The translations under genes and the position numbers were made by a program. From assembly GCA_916613615.1 (NCBI GenBank), contig OU744736.1:55061600-55125599 (forward strand): 64,000 bases of DNA, given 5' to 3'. Shown here piece after piece: positions 1 through 9,915 of the stretch (positions are counted from its first letter, which is position 1; each line of letters opens with the position of its first letter). A model generated the notes under the pieces. It had not been told where the DNA came from. It searched no databases and saw only the letters and a list, made by a program, of their open reading frames with translations. The stretch is from Steromphala cineraria. Its lineage: Eukaryota > Mollusca > Gastropoda > Trochida > Trochidae.

Positions 1-1818
1 TTGAAAAAAAACAAAGAACCTTATGAAAATCCTTATGAAACAAAAAAGGTTGTCATTGTCATATGTGTATGGTCATATACTACCAAGAGAAGACACATAG
101 ATAAGCAATCAATGTTGACAGTTTAGCAGAGACAATACGGGACTTGAGATTTCATGACTCCTACACGTCAACCCATAGACACAAGCAGTAGAACCATCCC
201 AGCAATGGTTTGTGGTAAACTTAACTAGATGAGACAGAAAAGGTTTCCTTTAACAAAGCCCTAATGTGATTACGAATCAATAACGTTACCTTGTTCCATG
301 TTCCATATTTGATAGAAAGGTAACAATTTGTCATTTAGGTGTAATATCCACTTTTAGCCCTCGACCCACATCAGTCCTCTGGTAATCTCGGGCTGATGTG
401 AGATTTGATAAGAACCTCTATCTTTAAACTCTTAATATGATAATGATGGACACTGTGCACCCAGAGGCTCTTTATCCGATGAAAATACTGTCTTTACTTT
501 GGTAATATTAGTTTTCCTTTTCGTGAAATCCCATATTTTTCACAAGCAAAGGTACTTCAGTGACTTTATAAATGAATCTTTTACGAAACATGGTTCTAGA
601 ACTTCGTACTGAAATAAGCCAAATATTGAGTGAAATAACTCAAAAAGATCAAATCAGATTCAAAGATTGAATGTTGGTAATTACGAACAGTACTTGAAAC
701 CCGCTCATCTTACTAAATAAGAGATGTTGATTATATTGCCTGAAATAACCTATTTACATGTATGCACGGAAACCTCTTGAATTATCGAATATTTTTTTGC
801 AGTATATTACTCTCGAAATGAAAATTGATGTTTTTAAGCGGAATTGTAAATTAATGATGTAATGTAATGATGTATAGATTTTATCATCTAATTCTTTCAA
901 AGCATAGACTATGTTTAGTTCATAATGATAAACTATTGGTAGAATTGGGATAAACGATTTCTTATGTTTATTTGTCAATTACGTGTGTATCTCAAAACAA
1001 AAAATATAAGAAGATGCAAACGAAAATACTAATTAAAATATGATTGAACAAATGTAATCAATCAAAAGTGCTGGCAAGATTGTAAAGGTCACAATTAGTT
1101 TTGAATGTTTTGTTTTTCTTAAAAAGACGGAAAATAAATCTAGTACTTTTTCTTTCTCTTATGTAGCTGTCTCGATAACATTGCAATATGTAGAGAAATG
1201 ACAATCATCTTGGTTTATCACCTATGACGATTTAATAAATCATCAACCGATGAGAGTATCAGAAAAAGAATGATTGAAAAGATGTTTCAGAAAGAAGGGC
1301 TGTCCAATAAAAAGGGTTTCAATTGAGAACTTCTGAAGATTTGGTAATCAAAATGGATCTTATGACGTGATAATCTAATTCAAAGAATTCATCAATTAAT
1401 TTATTAAATGGTTGTGAAGTGGTTAGCATGCTAGCATCTCATGTCATGCCATGCTAAAATATCTTTGAAACACTAAGCATTTGTTTTCCTGGCAAGGAAA
1501 ATTCATCCACATTCCCTTCCGTTTAGCCAGCTATGCAAAAACGTCCCATATAGTCCAGCAGATATGTGAAGAATTTACATACAATTGTGCCTTTAATGAT
1601 ACAAGCATGAAATTTGGTACACAGATAGGGGGTACCCTAAGAGTGAAATTTGGATATAAGGACATTCCAGATTCCCTCAAAGATTTAAATGGCGCCTGAA
1701 ATGAAATAATTAATGAATTATACCAACCAGTTCAAAATCCTATCACGTGTGTTTGGTGTAAAACACAATTTAGCTTTTATGTAATTATTTGTTGTGCAAA
1801 TGCTATCAGTCTAAGTAA

Positions 1819-2051
1819 ACCTAGCCTCAATAATACTCACTTCATTCCGATATTAAGTCTAGCAAGGTGTAGTAGAAGGTCGCGTCAGTCGATCTTTGGA
1901 ATTGACCAAGCAGGGATCGTCTTACCAAGCCGCAATAGTCTGCATTCGCCCATATAACGTTGGAGGGTCATAAGGTCGGCTGACACGACCTGATACTACA
2001 TCTTGCTAGACACAATATCGGAGTGAATCGAGAATTATTGAGACTAGGTTC
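1819..2051. repeat. Foldback inside element A
   Basis: The left arm, from about 1819, contains CCTAGCCTCAATAAT, CCGATATT, GTCTAGCAAG and TGTAGTA. Its imperfect reverse complement runs to about 2051, ending ATTATTGAGACTAGG. The arms are about 75-80 nt around a ~90 nt centre. It may be a small MITE nested in element A. The same structure lies at 12536-12768 in element B. Confidence 0.7.
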
Positions 2052-2339
2052 CAGGCGGGGGTTCCAGATATCAATTTCGTCTCTGCCCATCTCTCACCTT
2101 ACGACTCAACGGAGCACCGCGCGCGGCAGACAGGCTCAACATTACATTTGAACAGATTGAGATTCTCTTATCCAATGGGGCAATGGGGGATATTCCGGTC
2201 CCAAACCTCAAGTCGGGGTTCTACACCCCTGTGTTCGTTCGACCCAAGAGACAAAATAGAGGCTGATTAACGATACGTTGAAGTTACCACTCCTTCCTCG
2301 TACTGCCGCCATATCTTTGTCACTTGGTTTTGTCATCAG

Positions 2340-3250
2340 TCATTCGGGACCCATTTCCGGGACCACGGCAAGTACCTCAGTGTTGTTCTGGCGGAGCGCC
2401 GTTCTCATTTGAAAGTGCTCCCATTTGAAATATCATTCGCTCCGTGGCTTTTCACCAGGGTGACGCAACAATAGTGAAATTTCTTCTCACTCACAATGTC
2501 TTGTTCACCACATACGTGGACGACGGGTTCGGTACCCATCGCTGATCACTCTGTTCAGGAGACTTGGGTTGCTGATTAAACTGTCCAAGTCAGACCTTAA
2601 GCCAACCACCTCGCTCACCTTCCTTTGCGCTATTCTGGACACTGCTCAGTCCCCAGCTAACGCTTGGTGCTTTGCTGCAGGACCTCACTCGGAGGGGGCA
2701 GCTGCAGTTGAGACCATTTCAAGTCTTTCTAAACGTCAGGGGAAAAGTGTGCAGATTTGTGTTCCCGCTTCGCCATGACCTCAGGGAGGAGGCGAACGTC
2801 TTCAAAGGTGTCCAGCTCCACCCACTAAAGGTGATGGGAAGCGCAGCTTGGGATAGAACACACGGTAGGTGTCTGGTCTCAGAGTCAGTGTGATCTGGTG
2901 ATTGTCCCTGAGCACTTACGCTCAGATGTCTGCAAGCCCTTATTAGAGATGATCATCCTACGCCTGAAAGTTAAGACAGTTTATTGGTGGAGATGGATTT
3001 CGGAGCTGAATGCTTTGCAGGCTGATTTGCTTCGGTTTGAAGTGAGGGATGAGGGAAGAGCCACAAAGGAACTTCCACCGGACTTCGTGTGTAAGGCAGG
3101 GTGTTTCACATTCACGCCCTTGCGTGATTGCCATTCCCCACGGACGAAGAGTGCAGTTTCTCTGCTCTGTTCCAGCTCTCCGTATCTACTCGGAACACAT
3201 GCAATCCCTCTGACAGGGGAGTAGGAGGCCTTCCCCATTCGTAGCAAAGT
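2340..3250 (+). pseudogene. Decayed DIRS-like reverse transcriptase in element A
   Basis: Translation in shifting frames gives an RT fingerprint. A block resembling LPFGLS-APW-FTRV lies near 2410-2455, followed by the catalytic box TYVDDG near 2510-2527. A GLLIKLSKSDLKPT-type motif follows at about 2566-2610, the segment after the active site in DIRS-like and other tyrosine-recombinase retroelements. RNase H-like fragments appear to about 3250. Stops and frameshifts break it, and no open reading frame exceeds about 140 codons here. No convincing tyrosine recombinase was identified downstream. Family is inferred from motif style; a Gypsy-type RT is the alternative. Confidence 0.55.
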
Positions 3251-3564
3251 ACTAAGGAGATAGATAGAGCCTTCAGTGTCTATCTGCGGTCTGCTATCCC
3301 CGAGACTTACAAAGCCTCGGGTTGACCATGACCAGCTTGTTCAAACTTTTACGAGATCCATGCAGTCTGTGCCACCAGAGCGTTTTACATGCTGTCCGTC
3401 GGGTTGTTTTTGGAAGTCATACATGGTCTTTGCCAACCACTACCCTCGAGACGTTTCTACGGAAGACCTTACGGGAATTGCATGTATGATGCCTCAGGTA
3501 TTTGCTCAGCAACACATTTCAGGCCTTGCTACCCCAGATGGACTGCAGCTTACCGTTGGGGTAC

Positions 3565-3757
3565 GGGATAGCTCAGTCGGCAAGAGCGCAGGTCTCACGT
3601 TGCTGAGGTCTGGAGTTCGAATCCCATCCAGGCCAAGGTGTAAAAACCTAGAGTTCACCTCTGTTAGAACTCTATTATGTGTCCCCCTGGAGCCTTAGTG
3701 TGTAGTGCAACAAAAACTGCGCACATAAAAGATCCCACGAATTCATGTCAGTGGCTG
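3565..3757 (+). repeat. tRNA-derived SINE-like segment in element A
   Basis: TAGCTCAGTCGG at 3569-3580 fits the pol III A box, and GAGTTCGAATCC about 40 nt later fits the B box. The stretch ends GGCCA at 3635. Acceptor-stem pairing is poor, so a tRNA-derived SINE head is more likely than a working tRNA gene. The body (about 3636-3757) includes GTGTAGTGCAAC and GATCCCACGAATTC. Element B lacks 3664-3757 of this body. Confidence 0.6.
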
Positions 3758-4817
3758 AAGAGTGGATACATGAATATGTGCATAAGCCGAGCTGTCGGTT
3801 ATTAGCGTTCAGCAGTGTTAGACAAACTGCTGTGACTATGTGTCTCAGTTCACCCAGCTGCGAATGGGTATCCTGTGAGGCAAAGAATGGTCCCTAACTT
3901 GCGCGCCACATGTGTGGATGCTGGTTGAATACTCCCCAGGGAGTTGAATTGGAAAATTGATCGGACGGTGAAAGAATGCCATTGACCAGGGGAAACAATA
4001 TAAGCGCCTTGAGCAACCACGAGTGGATGGATATGCTCGCTATATAAATATTCATATAATAATAATAACCGGTCGCATTCACGTGTTGTTGTTTTAAAAG
4101 AAAACTTTGCATCGCTTTTCCCTTTTTCAAGCCTTTCTTCCTGGATCTGGACTTGTTACACCCTTTTAACGGGGACCCGGACTCCTTTACCATAAGTTTG
4201 ACTGTTGAGGTGGTTACCTTCCTGCTTGGGTCTCGTAGCCCTCCACAGCTGTTGTAGTCTGGGCTACCAGTACAGTGAGTCGGAGCTGGTAATAATACGT
4301 TAAATAATAGTACGTTTTTTAGTAACCGCCATTATTTATATTTTGCGTTAAGAACTCACCAATCTTTAATTCCCACGCTTGCCTCCCCTCCCCTCCTGCG
4401 AGTAGGTTGGCTCTGGTGACCGTTTTCTGAGGCTTGGTCACGTGACCAAAACTAGCCGAGGGACAGGTAACTCTCGTCTTCTTTGATCTGTGTAATCTTG
4501 TCGAGAGATCATTAGAAATTTCGAAAATCTTGATTTTTAGTGAAAAATAAAGACCAAATAATGTTTTTTGAGTCTTTTGACTTAAATTATCATCATAAAC
4601 ACAAAAATCCTTGGTGTGCTTCTCCAAGTACTATGACGTATATAATGTTATCTCACTACCCGAAAGCCGCCATTTTTGAATCGCCGCCATTTTTTTTCTA
4701 GGAATAAATTTAAATGTCCCTATATCTAAAAATCTTCATAACAGAATGCTCTATCAGTATATCAAGTTTCATGCTTGTATCACAAAAAGCACAATTTCCC
4801 CACATATCTGCTGGACT
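3758..4817. other. Non-coding right part of element A
   Basis: No coding potential is supported; open frames here are short and repeat identically in element B. The stretch holds a short AAT repeat near 4060, several ATGGCGGC-like GC-rich words near 4670-4695, and the right terminal inverted repeat ending at 4817. Confidence 0.6.
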
Positions 4818-4978
4818 ATTAATAAGGAGATTTGAAAACCTTCTTACTCAATTGAATGTGTCTCTGGAAATTTTTACACTTTCTTTGAGTGTTTGAGGAA
4901 TTTCCATTTCTGAATTGATTACTGGTATCTAAAATCACAGTTTATCAAAAGTTTACCTTATTGTGGTTTTCATTCCAG

Positions 4979-5041
4979 TTGAGATTGTATGCGTTAGACA
5001 AGAAGCAACAGGAAGAAGAGAACGAAAAACTTAAAAAAGAG
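4979..5041 (+). CDS. Possible captured 63 nt exon (coiled-coil-like)
   Basis: A pyrimidine-rich tract ending TTTTCATTCCAG at 4978 is followed by 63 nt open in phase 0, then the donor GAG|GTAGGT at 5042. The 21 codons read LRLYALDKKQQ, then a charged run ending EKLKKE, the composition of a coiled coil. It sits in foreign DNA between elements A and B, so it may be a piece of a host gene picked up with its flanking intron. No neighbouring exon is visible and the parent gene is not recognised. A chance splice-like arrangement remains possible. Confidence 0.4.
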
Positions 5042-5373
5042 GTAGGTCGATCGTATGTGTTAACATAATGTTTAGGTTTAATGTTGTTCTACGAATTGGT
5101 GGCCGCTTTGGGGACGAATTATTTCCCGACTTGTTACGGTTCCTCACGCTTTAATCCCGCTTTGATCAGGCTTTGTTACGCTTGAAATCACGCTTTGAAA
5201 AGCTTTGATAAGGTTTATAACGCTTTATTACGTTTTTATGCGATTATGACGCTTTAAATCAGGCTCTGATACGATTATCAAGTTCTGTTGTGCATTGTTA
5301 CGCTCTGTTAAGCTTTGTTACGCATTGGAAAATGTCGAGATCGCCGATTTCATGCCGCTTTTGATCCAGAGCC

Positions 5374-5380
5374 TATATAA
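5374..5380 (+). promoter_or_regulatory. Candidate TATA box
   Basis: TATATAA lies 49 bp upstream of the ATG at 5429. It is the only TATA-type element beside the short open frame in the repeat island. Confidence 0.35.
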
Positions 5381-5428
5381 AGATGCAGAAGATCCACAAA
5401 ATCATTGCATATTTGACTCCAGAACACG

Positions 5429-5698
5429 ATGGCAGAACAACAAGATCCAGAAGTTCCAGATGTACCAGAGCATGATCTATCTGAAGAAGACATGATATTT
5501 GTATCCCTGCTGTATAACTACATCCTTGAGCGTGGGTATCGTAGGGGAGCGCGAGAGAGCGTGAGGAAGCTTGCCAAACGTAACAAAGCCTCTCAATCCG
5601 TGGGAAAGCATGAGAGTCCTTCATCAAAGCGTAACAAAGCGTGTCAGAGCTTGATGAAAGCGTCTGACCTAGTGTCAGATCGTCATGCCAGATCGTAG
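5429..5698 (+). CDS. Unrecognised 89-codon open frame inside the repeat island
   Basis: The first ~45 codons have protein-like composition: an acidic start (MAEQQDPEVPDVPEHDLSEE), then a hydrophobic stretch around SLLYNYILERGYRRGA. After about codon 50 the frame runs into the CGCTTT-type repeats (RNKA repeated), so the 3' half is probably not original coding sequence. It may be the first exon of a transposon-encoded protein cut off by decay. No family was recognised. Confidence 0.3.
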   Translation: MAEQQDPEVPDVPEHDLSEEDMIFVSLLYNYILERGYRRGARESVRKLAKRNKASQSVGKHESPSSKRNKACQSLMKASDLVSDRHARS

Positions 5699-6055
5699 CA
5701 AATCGTGAGACATCTTAACGAAGCGTGTCAAGTGGTGACAGACCATGAAGACTGGGGTCCCCGCTTTGAACCAAGCTCTGTTAAGCTTTCCTACGCATTG
5801 AGTCAAGCTTTGCTGAGATTTGTTACACTTTGTTCAGCTCTGATACGCTCTCGGCGCTTTAATCAATTCGTGACAGAGCGCCCAAAATTTTTAAACAGTG
5901 TTAAAATGTTTGGCGCTCTTGCCCAATGTCCCGCTTTACGCCAAGCTTAACCACGATCTGTTACGACCCTGACACTTTAATCAAGCTTTGTTACGCTTTG
6001 GTGCCGCTTTGCACGCCGCTTAAAAGCGCCATCAAAGCGCTGTTGGTGTGAACTT

Positions 6056-7366
6056 AGCATTAGATTAAGATTGTTTTGAGTAAGCTACCTCTTTGGGAAG
6101 AGAAAGTGCAAGGCACATTGACTTGTTTCTAAATCTAATCATAGTACGTTGCCTTATAATAGACTTTGGCTTTTACATATACTCTCACTGTTGTAAGTTA
6201 ATCATAAGATCAGATGCAATAATGATAACAATAATAATTAACATTTTAAAGCGCAAGGTCTGCTTATTGGCTGTACATAATACCCTGATTGAATTGAACT
6301 TTTATAACAGATACTAAATAGGCCCGTACATCCCGTAATCAGGTACTTAATTGTACAGCTTGGTGGTGGGATAAAGTGCTTTTGCCAAGGACACAGTAAA
6401 GAGTTAAGGCCAGTTCACAAATGTTGGGTGTCTCCCCCAGGAATCCATCCTCGAAAATCCAGCGCTTTCGTTTCGATAACTCTTGACTCACTGCAGCCCG
6501 GGAATCTTAAACAGGGGATAACCTCAAGCCCAATTACCTCCCTTTGCAATGACTCAGCAAAACGCTTGCTTTCTAACAACCAATGAGAGCAATTGATATC
6601 GAGAACGATTGTCTAAGGGACGTAACTCTTTTTGTATAGCATATACTATTAAACGCATACAGGCAAATCTTAGACAAAAATGTATTACAGCTATGTATTC
6701 ATTGTTTTACAAATACACCAGAAACAATCTTTCATTTTCTCTTAGAACGTGAAGGTCATAACGAGCAACGCCAAGACCTCAGAGAGGTTGTTATCTCAAA
6801 ATCAAACATCTTCTCAATTAGATCAATATTAGTAGAAAACTTGATGTTTGGCGAAGTTCAAAGGTCACTTTTAGATTTTGTCAAAAACACAGGCAAATAT
6901 GATATTATCTAATCTTTTAATCCTTTCTTTTTTTAAACAATATTTTAACATAACCTTTAATGCAGGGCGCATATAGGTCATTTGTGGTCCAACGTCGCCC
7001 TTAAATACACCTACCTACCTACCTACCATATACTTTTCTATACAAATTTCATTACAAATGAAACAATGATCTTTGCAGGTCATCAAATCTCCCAGTATTC
7101 TTACATATTGGAAGTGCACATATTCTCAACTTTGTTATTCTACACCTTGCATCTTTAGATTTCAAGCATTGGACGGAAGGTATGTTCCCGTCTTTGATAA
7201 TGAAACAGATCGCCCAAACGTAACTTGCTTCGCGGAATCCGCCATACCTCTCTACCTGTCTGGTCCGTGCATGTTTTCCTCGTGCCGTGTACTGCTTAGT
7301 TATGGATTTGTCATTGACAGCCGAGCGAGGTGGACGTGTTGTCCCTTGTTCGTGATGTAGTCTTTT
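6056..7366. other. No gene seen; short ACCT microsatellite
   Basis: AT-rich sequence without supported exons. A short run of ACCT units sits at about 7007-7027. Open frames here are short and unrecognised. Confidence 0.5.
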
Positions 7367-7463
7367 TATCCCACCGGTATGTAATACCGTGGGATATAGT
7401 CATCGCCCTGTCCGTCTGTATGTCAGTCCGTCTGTAATCGTTTCGTTTCCGGAGCAGAACTCA

Positions 7464-7789
7464 AAAACCGGTCCACATATCTTTCTTAAACTTTACATGT
7501 GTATTGCCCACCTACTGAAGTGGTGCCTTTTGATATTTTTACATTTCTGAAAATTTTATTTTTTATTATTTCCATGGAAACGGCTCTTATTTGGACTCTG
7601 TTCATGAAAGGTTTCGTTTCATATGTATAAAACCGGTCCACATATCTTTCTTAAACTTTACATGTATATTGCCCACCTACTGAAGTGGTGCCTTTTGATA
7701 TTTTTACATTTCTGAAATTTTATTTTTTATTATTTCCAAGGAAACGGCTCTTATTTGGACTCTGTTCATGAAAGGTTTCGTTTCATATA
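7464..7789. repeat. Two ~165 bp direct repeats
   Basis: AAAACCGGTCCACATATC starts at 7464 and again at 7629. The units are nearly identical through GGTTTCGTTTCATAT, and the Tc1 element is inserted at the end of the second. Confidence 0.85.
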
Positions 7790-9286
7790 AACTGAAGTAC
7801 AAAAGAAAGTACACAACCACAGATTTTCATATTATTTCATATTCATTTACAAAGTAGCATTTTTTATGCTCTATCCTAATATCGTCAAAACGCATCCGAG
7901 GCATGTCAGTTCAGGTAAAAGTGATTTTTTTGAAAATCACGATTTTTTCCATTTCTACATAACTTGGGCGCGCTAAGAGTATAAAAACCACTGAATTCTA
8001 CCATTCACTACTAGTAATCCGAACAAAGCACGATAAAATGCCACGTTTAACAGCAGCAGAGCGAGAAAGAGTCGTTGGAATGTCTGAAGTTGGAGTTTCA
8101 AACAGCCAAATTGCTAGAAGGTTTGGCTACACCAGACAAACGGTCATTCGACTGCTTCAACGTCTTAACCAGACTGGCCAGATATCGGAACGTGCTAGAA
8201 GTGGAAGACCGAGGTTGACGACCCCTGCTGATGACCGTTATCTGCGCACACTGCATCTGCGCAACAGATTCGTCACAATGGCGTCAACAGCATCGACGGC
8301 GTTAGGACACCACATCAGCAGAAACACTGTCATGAGACGACTTCGAGCTGCCGGTATTCGGGCTTGCCGACCGTTCCGCGGAATGACCCTGACTCGCGAA
8401 CATCTACACTGGGCAAGGAGAGTGAGACGCTGGCAACGTCGTGATTGGGCAAGAGTGATCTTCAGCGACGAAAGTCGATTCAACCTCTTCACAGCAGACG
8501 GGAGAGTGAGGATTTACAGGCGTAGAGGCGAGAGACAGGCTGCAGCGTACGCGTGTGTCAAAGAAGTGGTACCCTATGACAGTGGCAGCGTCATGGTCTG
8601 GGGCGGGATCTGCTGCGACCAGAAGACCGATTTGGTGACAATTCGTCAGACCCTTACAGCCCAGAGATACAGGGATCAAGTGTTGCAGCCTTTGGTTGTC
8701 CCCTTCATACAGAAGCAGCACCAAGGGATGATTTACCAACACAATAACGTCAGACCACAAACTGCCAGGATCACCATGGACTTCCTCAACCAACAAAACA
8801 TCCAGGTTTTGCCTTCGCCATCTCGCTCCCCTGATTTATCCCCTATCGAGCATCTTTGGGACCATTTGGGAAGACGCCTTAGACGTCGCCCAGAGCAACC
8901 AGTCAACCTACAACACCTGGAACAGGCACTACATGAACAGTGGCGGCAACGTATCCCTAATAACGTCATCCGACGTCTGACTTTCTCAATAAGGACACGT
9001 GTCTTTGCTTGCATTAACAGTAATGGGGTCACACCCGATACTTACTCCTCATTTATGGACATCAGACCACGGAATGTTGCAGAAACAATGAGTGTAAATT
9101 TCAAATTATACCCCTAGTGGACGCTATGAGAAGTAGAGAAGTGATGTGAGAAATAAATACCTGTCCTTGCCATGTTTAAAAATGGTTCACTATTAATATT
9201 ATACCTTTGAAATGCTGGAAATTTTGTCTTGTTGTCTGTTATTAACAAATTACTTGGGTGTGTACTTTCTTTTGTACTTCAGTTTA
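7788..9286 (+). mobile_element. Full-length Tc1-type transposon
   Basis: The left end reads TAAACTGAAGTACAAAAG and its reverse complement closes the element at 9286. TA flanks both sides (7786-7787 and 9287-9288); the boundary could shift 2 bp because the end itself contains TA. Length is about 1.5 kb, normal for Tc1. It carries one uninterrupted transposase frame. Confidence 0.85.
8038..9117 (+). CDS. Tc1-type transposase, 359 aa, second catalytic Asp changed to Asn
   Basis: Cut-and-paste transposase of the Tc1/mariner superfamily, acting on its own TIRs in the nucleus. Residues 1-60 form a paired-like helix-turn-helix (AAERERVVGMSEVGVSNSQ) ending in the GRPR motif near 57-60. The DDE domain shows the first Asp at 144 (IFSDESRF) and the Glu at 271 (SPIEHLWD). 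The second acid, normally the Asp of a QQDNARPH-type motif, is Asn236 here (codon AAT at 8743-8745, motif QHNNVRPQ). The spacing N236 to E271 has 34 residues between, as in DD34E. The His after the Pro is Gln. Length is normal, with no stop or frameshift. Because the metal-binding Asp is lost, this copy is probably inactive despite its clean frame. AATAAA lies about 35 nt after the stop. Confidence 0.95.
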   Translation: MPRLTAAERERVVGMSEVGVSNSQIARRFGYTRQTVIRLLQRLNQTGQISERARSGRPRLTTPADDRYLRTLHLRNRFVTMASTASTALGHHISRNTVMRRLRAAGIRACRPFRGMTLTREHLHWARRVRRWQRRDWARVIFSDESRFNLFTADGRVRIYRRRGERQAAAYACVKEVVPYDSGSVMVWGGICCDQKTDLVTIRQTLTAQRYRDQVLQPLVVPFIQKQHQGMIYQHNNVRPQTARITMDFLNQQNIQVLPSPSRSPDLSPIEHLWDHLGRRLRRRPEQPVNLQHLEQALHEQWRQRIPNNVIRRLTFSIRTRVFACINSNGVTPDTYSSFMDIRPRNVAETMSVNFKLYP

Positions 9287-9539
9287 TATTAGCTTATACT
9301 ATTATGAACCTTGCTTGAAAAAATTACAAAGGTTTACATCTTACGATCACGTGGAACCGGTGGGATATGTCATCTTCTGATGACTCTTGTTGACATGCTG
9401 TTAATGTCTTAGTTTTAGAATAAACCATATTGAAGAACAATCATTTTGGTCGTTAATTAAAATTATAGCTCCCACTGCCGACCAAATTGATAGCAGAATG
9501 CGGTTAATGTAATCCGTTCACTTTGAAATTTGTATCAAA

Positions 9540-9915
9540 ACAGCAGTTGAATGAACTGTTTGTTTTATGTCACAGATTAGTGACTAATTGTATCTTGAAC
9601 ATCTATTCAAGCAACTGTTTGTTGTAATGTCACAGTTTGGTGACTTATTATATTTGGAACAACAACAGTTCGTTGAATTGTTTGTTTTGTCAAATGAGGT
9701 GACTTATAATTTGTGTAATTCATGTGTTGGTTAGCTGAAAGATTGCTGACAGCACGTTTTGTATGGTTGCACATGCTGATCAGCTGAACATATTTCTGGC
9801 AGCAAATTACACCAAAAGTCACGCAATATTGTATGTTTGAACATCAAACCTTTGAATTGTTTTGAAATGTCACTATCGAGTGACTTATTGATATTTTGAA
9901 ATTCATTCGTTTACA
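9540..9915 (+). repeat. Leader of BEL/Pao fragment with repeated TGTCAC...GTGAC palindromes
   Basis: About five copies of ATGTCACAGTTTGGTGACTT-like sequence occur near 9568, 9630, 9687, 9866 and 9916. Each is an inverted TGTCAC/GTGAC pair around a 4-6 nt centre, and the last overlaps the apparent gag start codon. The region probably represents the 5' leader or LTR-proximal part of the retroelement. No complete LTR was identified. Confidence 0.5.

Larger units (their letters stand above)
1551..4817. mobile_element. Element A, 3.27 kb TIR transposon-like element, non-autonomous
   Basis: It starts TAGTCCAGCAG and ends CTGCTGGACTA. Beyond the exact 18 bp the ends stay related: ATTGTGC and GATACAAGCATGAAA recur at matching distances, giving imperfect inverted repeats of roughly 70 bp. 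Inside, in order: a foldback (1819-2051), a decayed reverse transcriptase of DIRS type (about 2340-3250), a tRNA-like segment (3565-3635), and a non-coding tail. No transposase is visible, so movement would need help in trans. The superfamily is unassigned; a 3 bp target duplication is compatible with several DDE superfamilies. It is nearly identical to element B, offset 10,717 bp in the left part. Confidence 0.75.
5100..6055. repeat. Degenerate CGCTTTGTTACG-type repeat island, probably a decayed transposon
   Basis: From about 5100 to 5340 and 5750 to 6040 the + strand is packed with variants of GCTTTGTTACGCTTTGATC at spacings of roughly 10-25 bp. Between about 5570 and 5720 the same words appear inverted (AAAGCGTAACAAAGC). 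A TATA-like box and a short open frame lie between the arms. The right edge reads GTTGGTGTGAACTTAGCAT, a style common at DNA-transposon ends. No transposase or clear TIR pair was found. Confidence 0.5.
7367..9367. mobile_element. MITE-like element interrupted by a Tc1 insertion
   Basis: TATCCCACCGGT at 7367-7378 has its inverted partner ACCGGTGGGATA at 9356-9367. Next to the left end is GTGGGATATAGTCATCGCCC with GTCCGTCTGT words, a common style in mollusc repeats. Without the Tc1 (7788-9286) the host element is about 500 bp. It also holds a 165 bp direct repeat. Confidence 0.55.

Noticed and set aside
3565..3635. Functional tRNA gene in element A (and 14282-14352 in B)
   Set aside because: A and B boxes fit, but the acceptor stem pairs poorly and the segment continues into a repeat body. 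A SINE head is more likely.
2898..3698. Separate genes in element A (108- and 140-codon frames, repeated in B)
   Set aside because: They are pieces of a decayed reverse-transcriptase region in different frames, and one runs through the tRNA-like segment.
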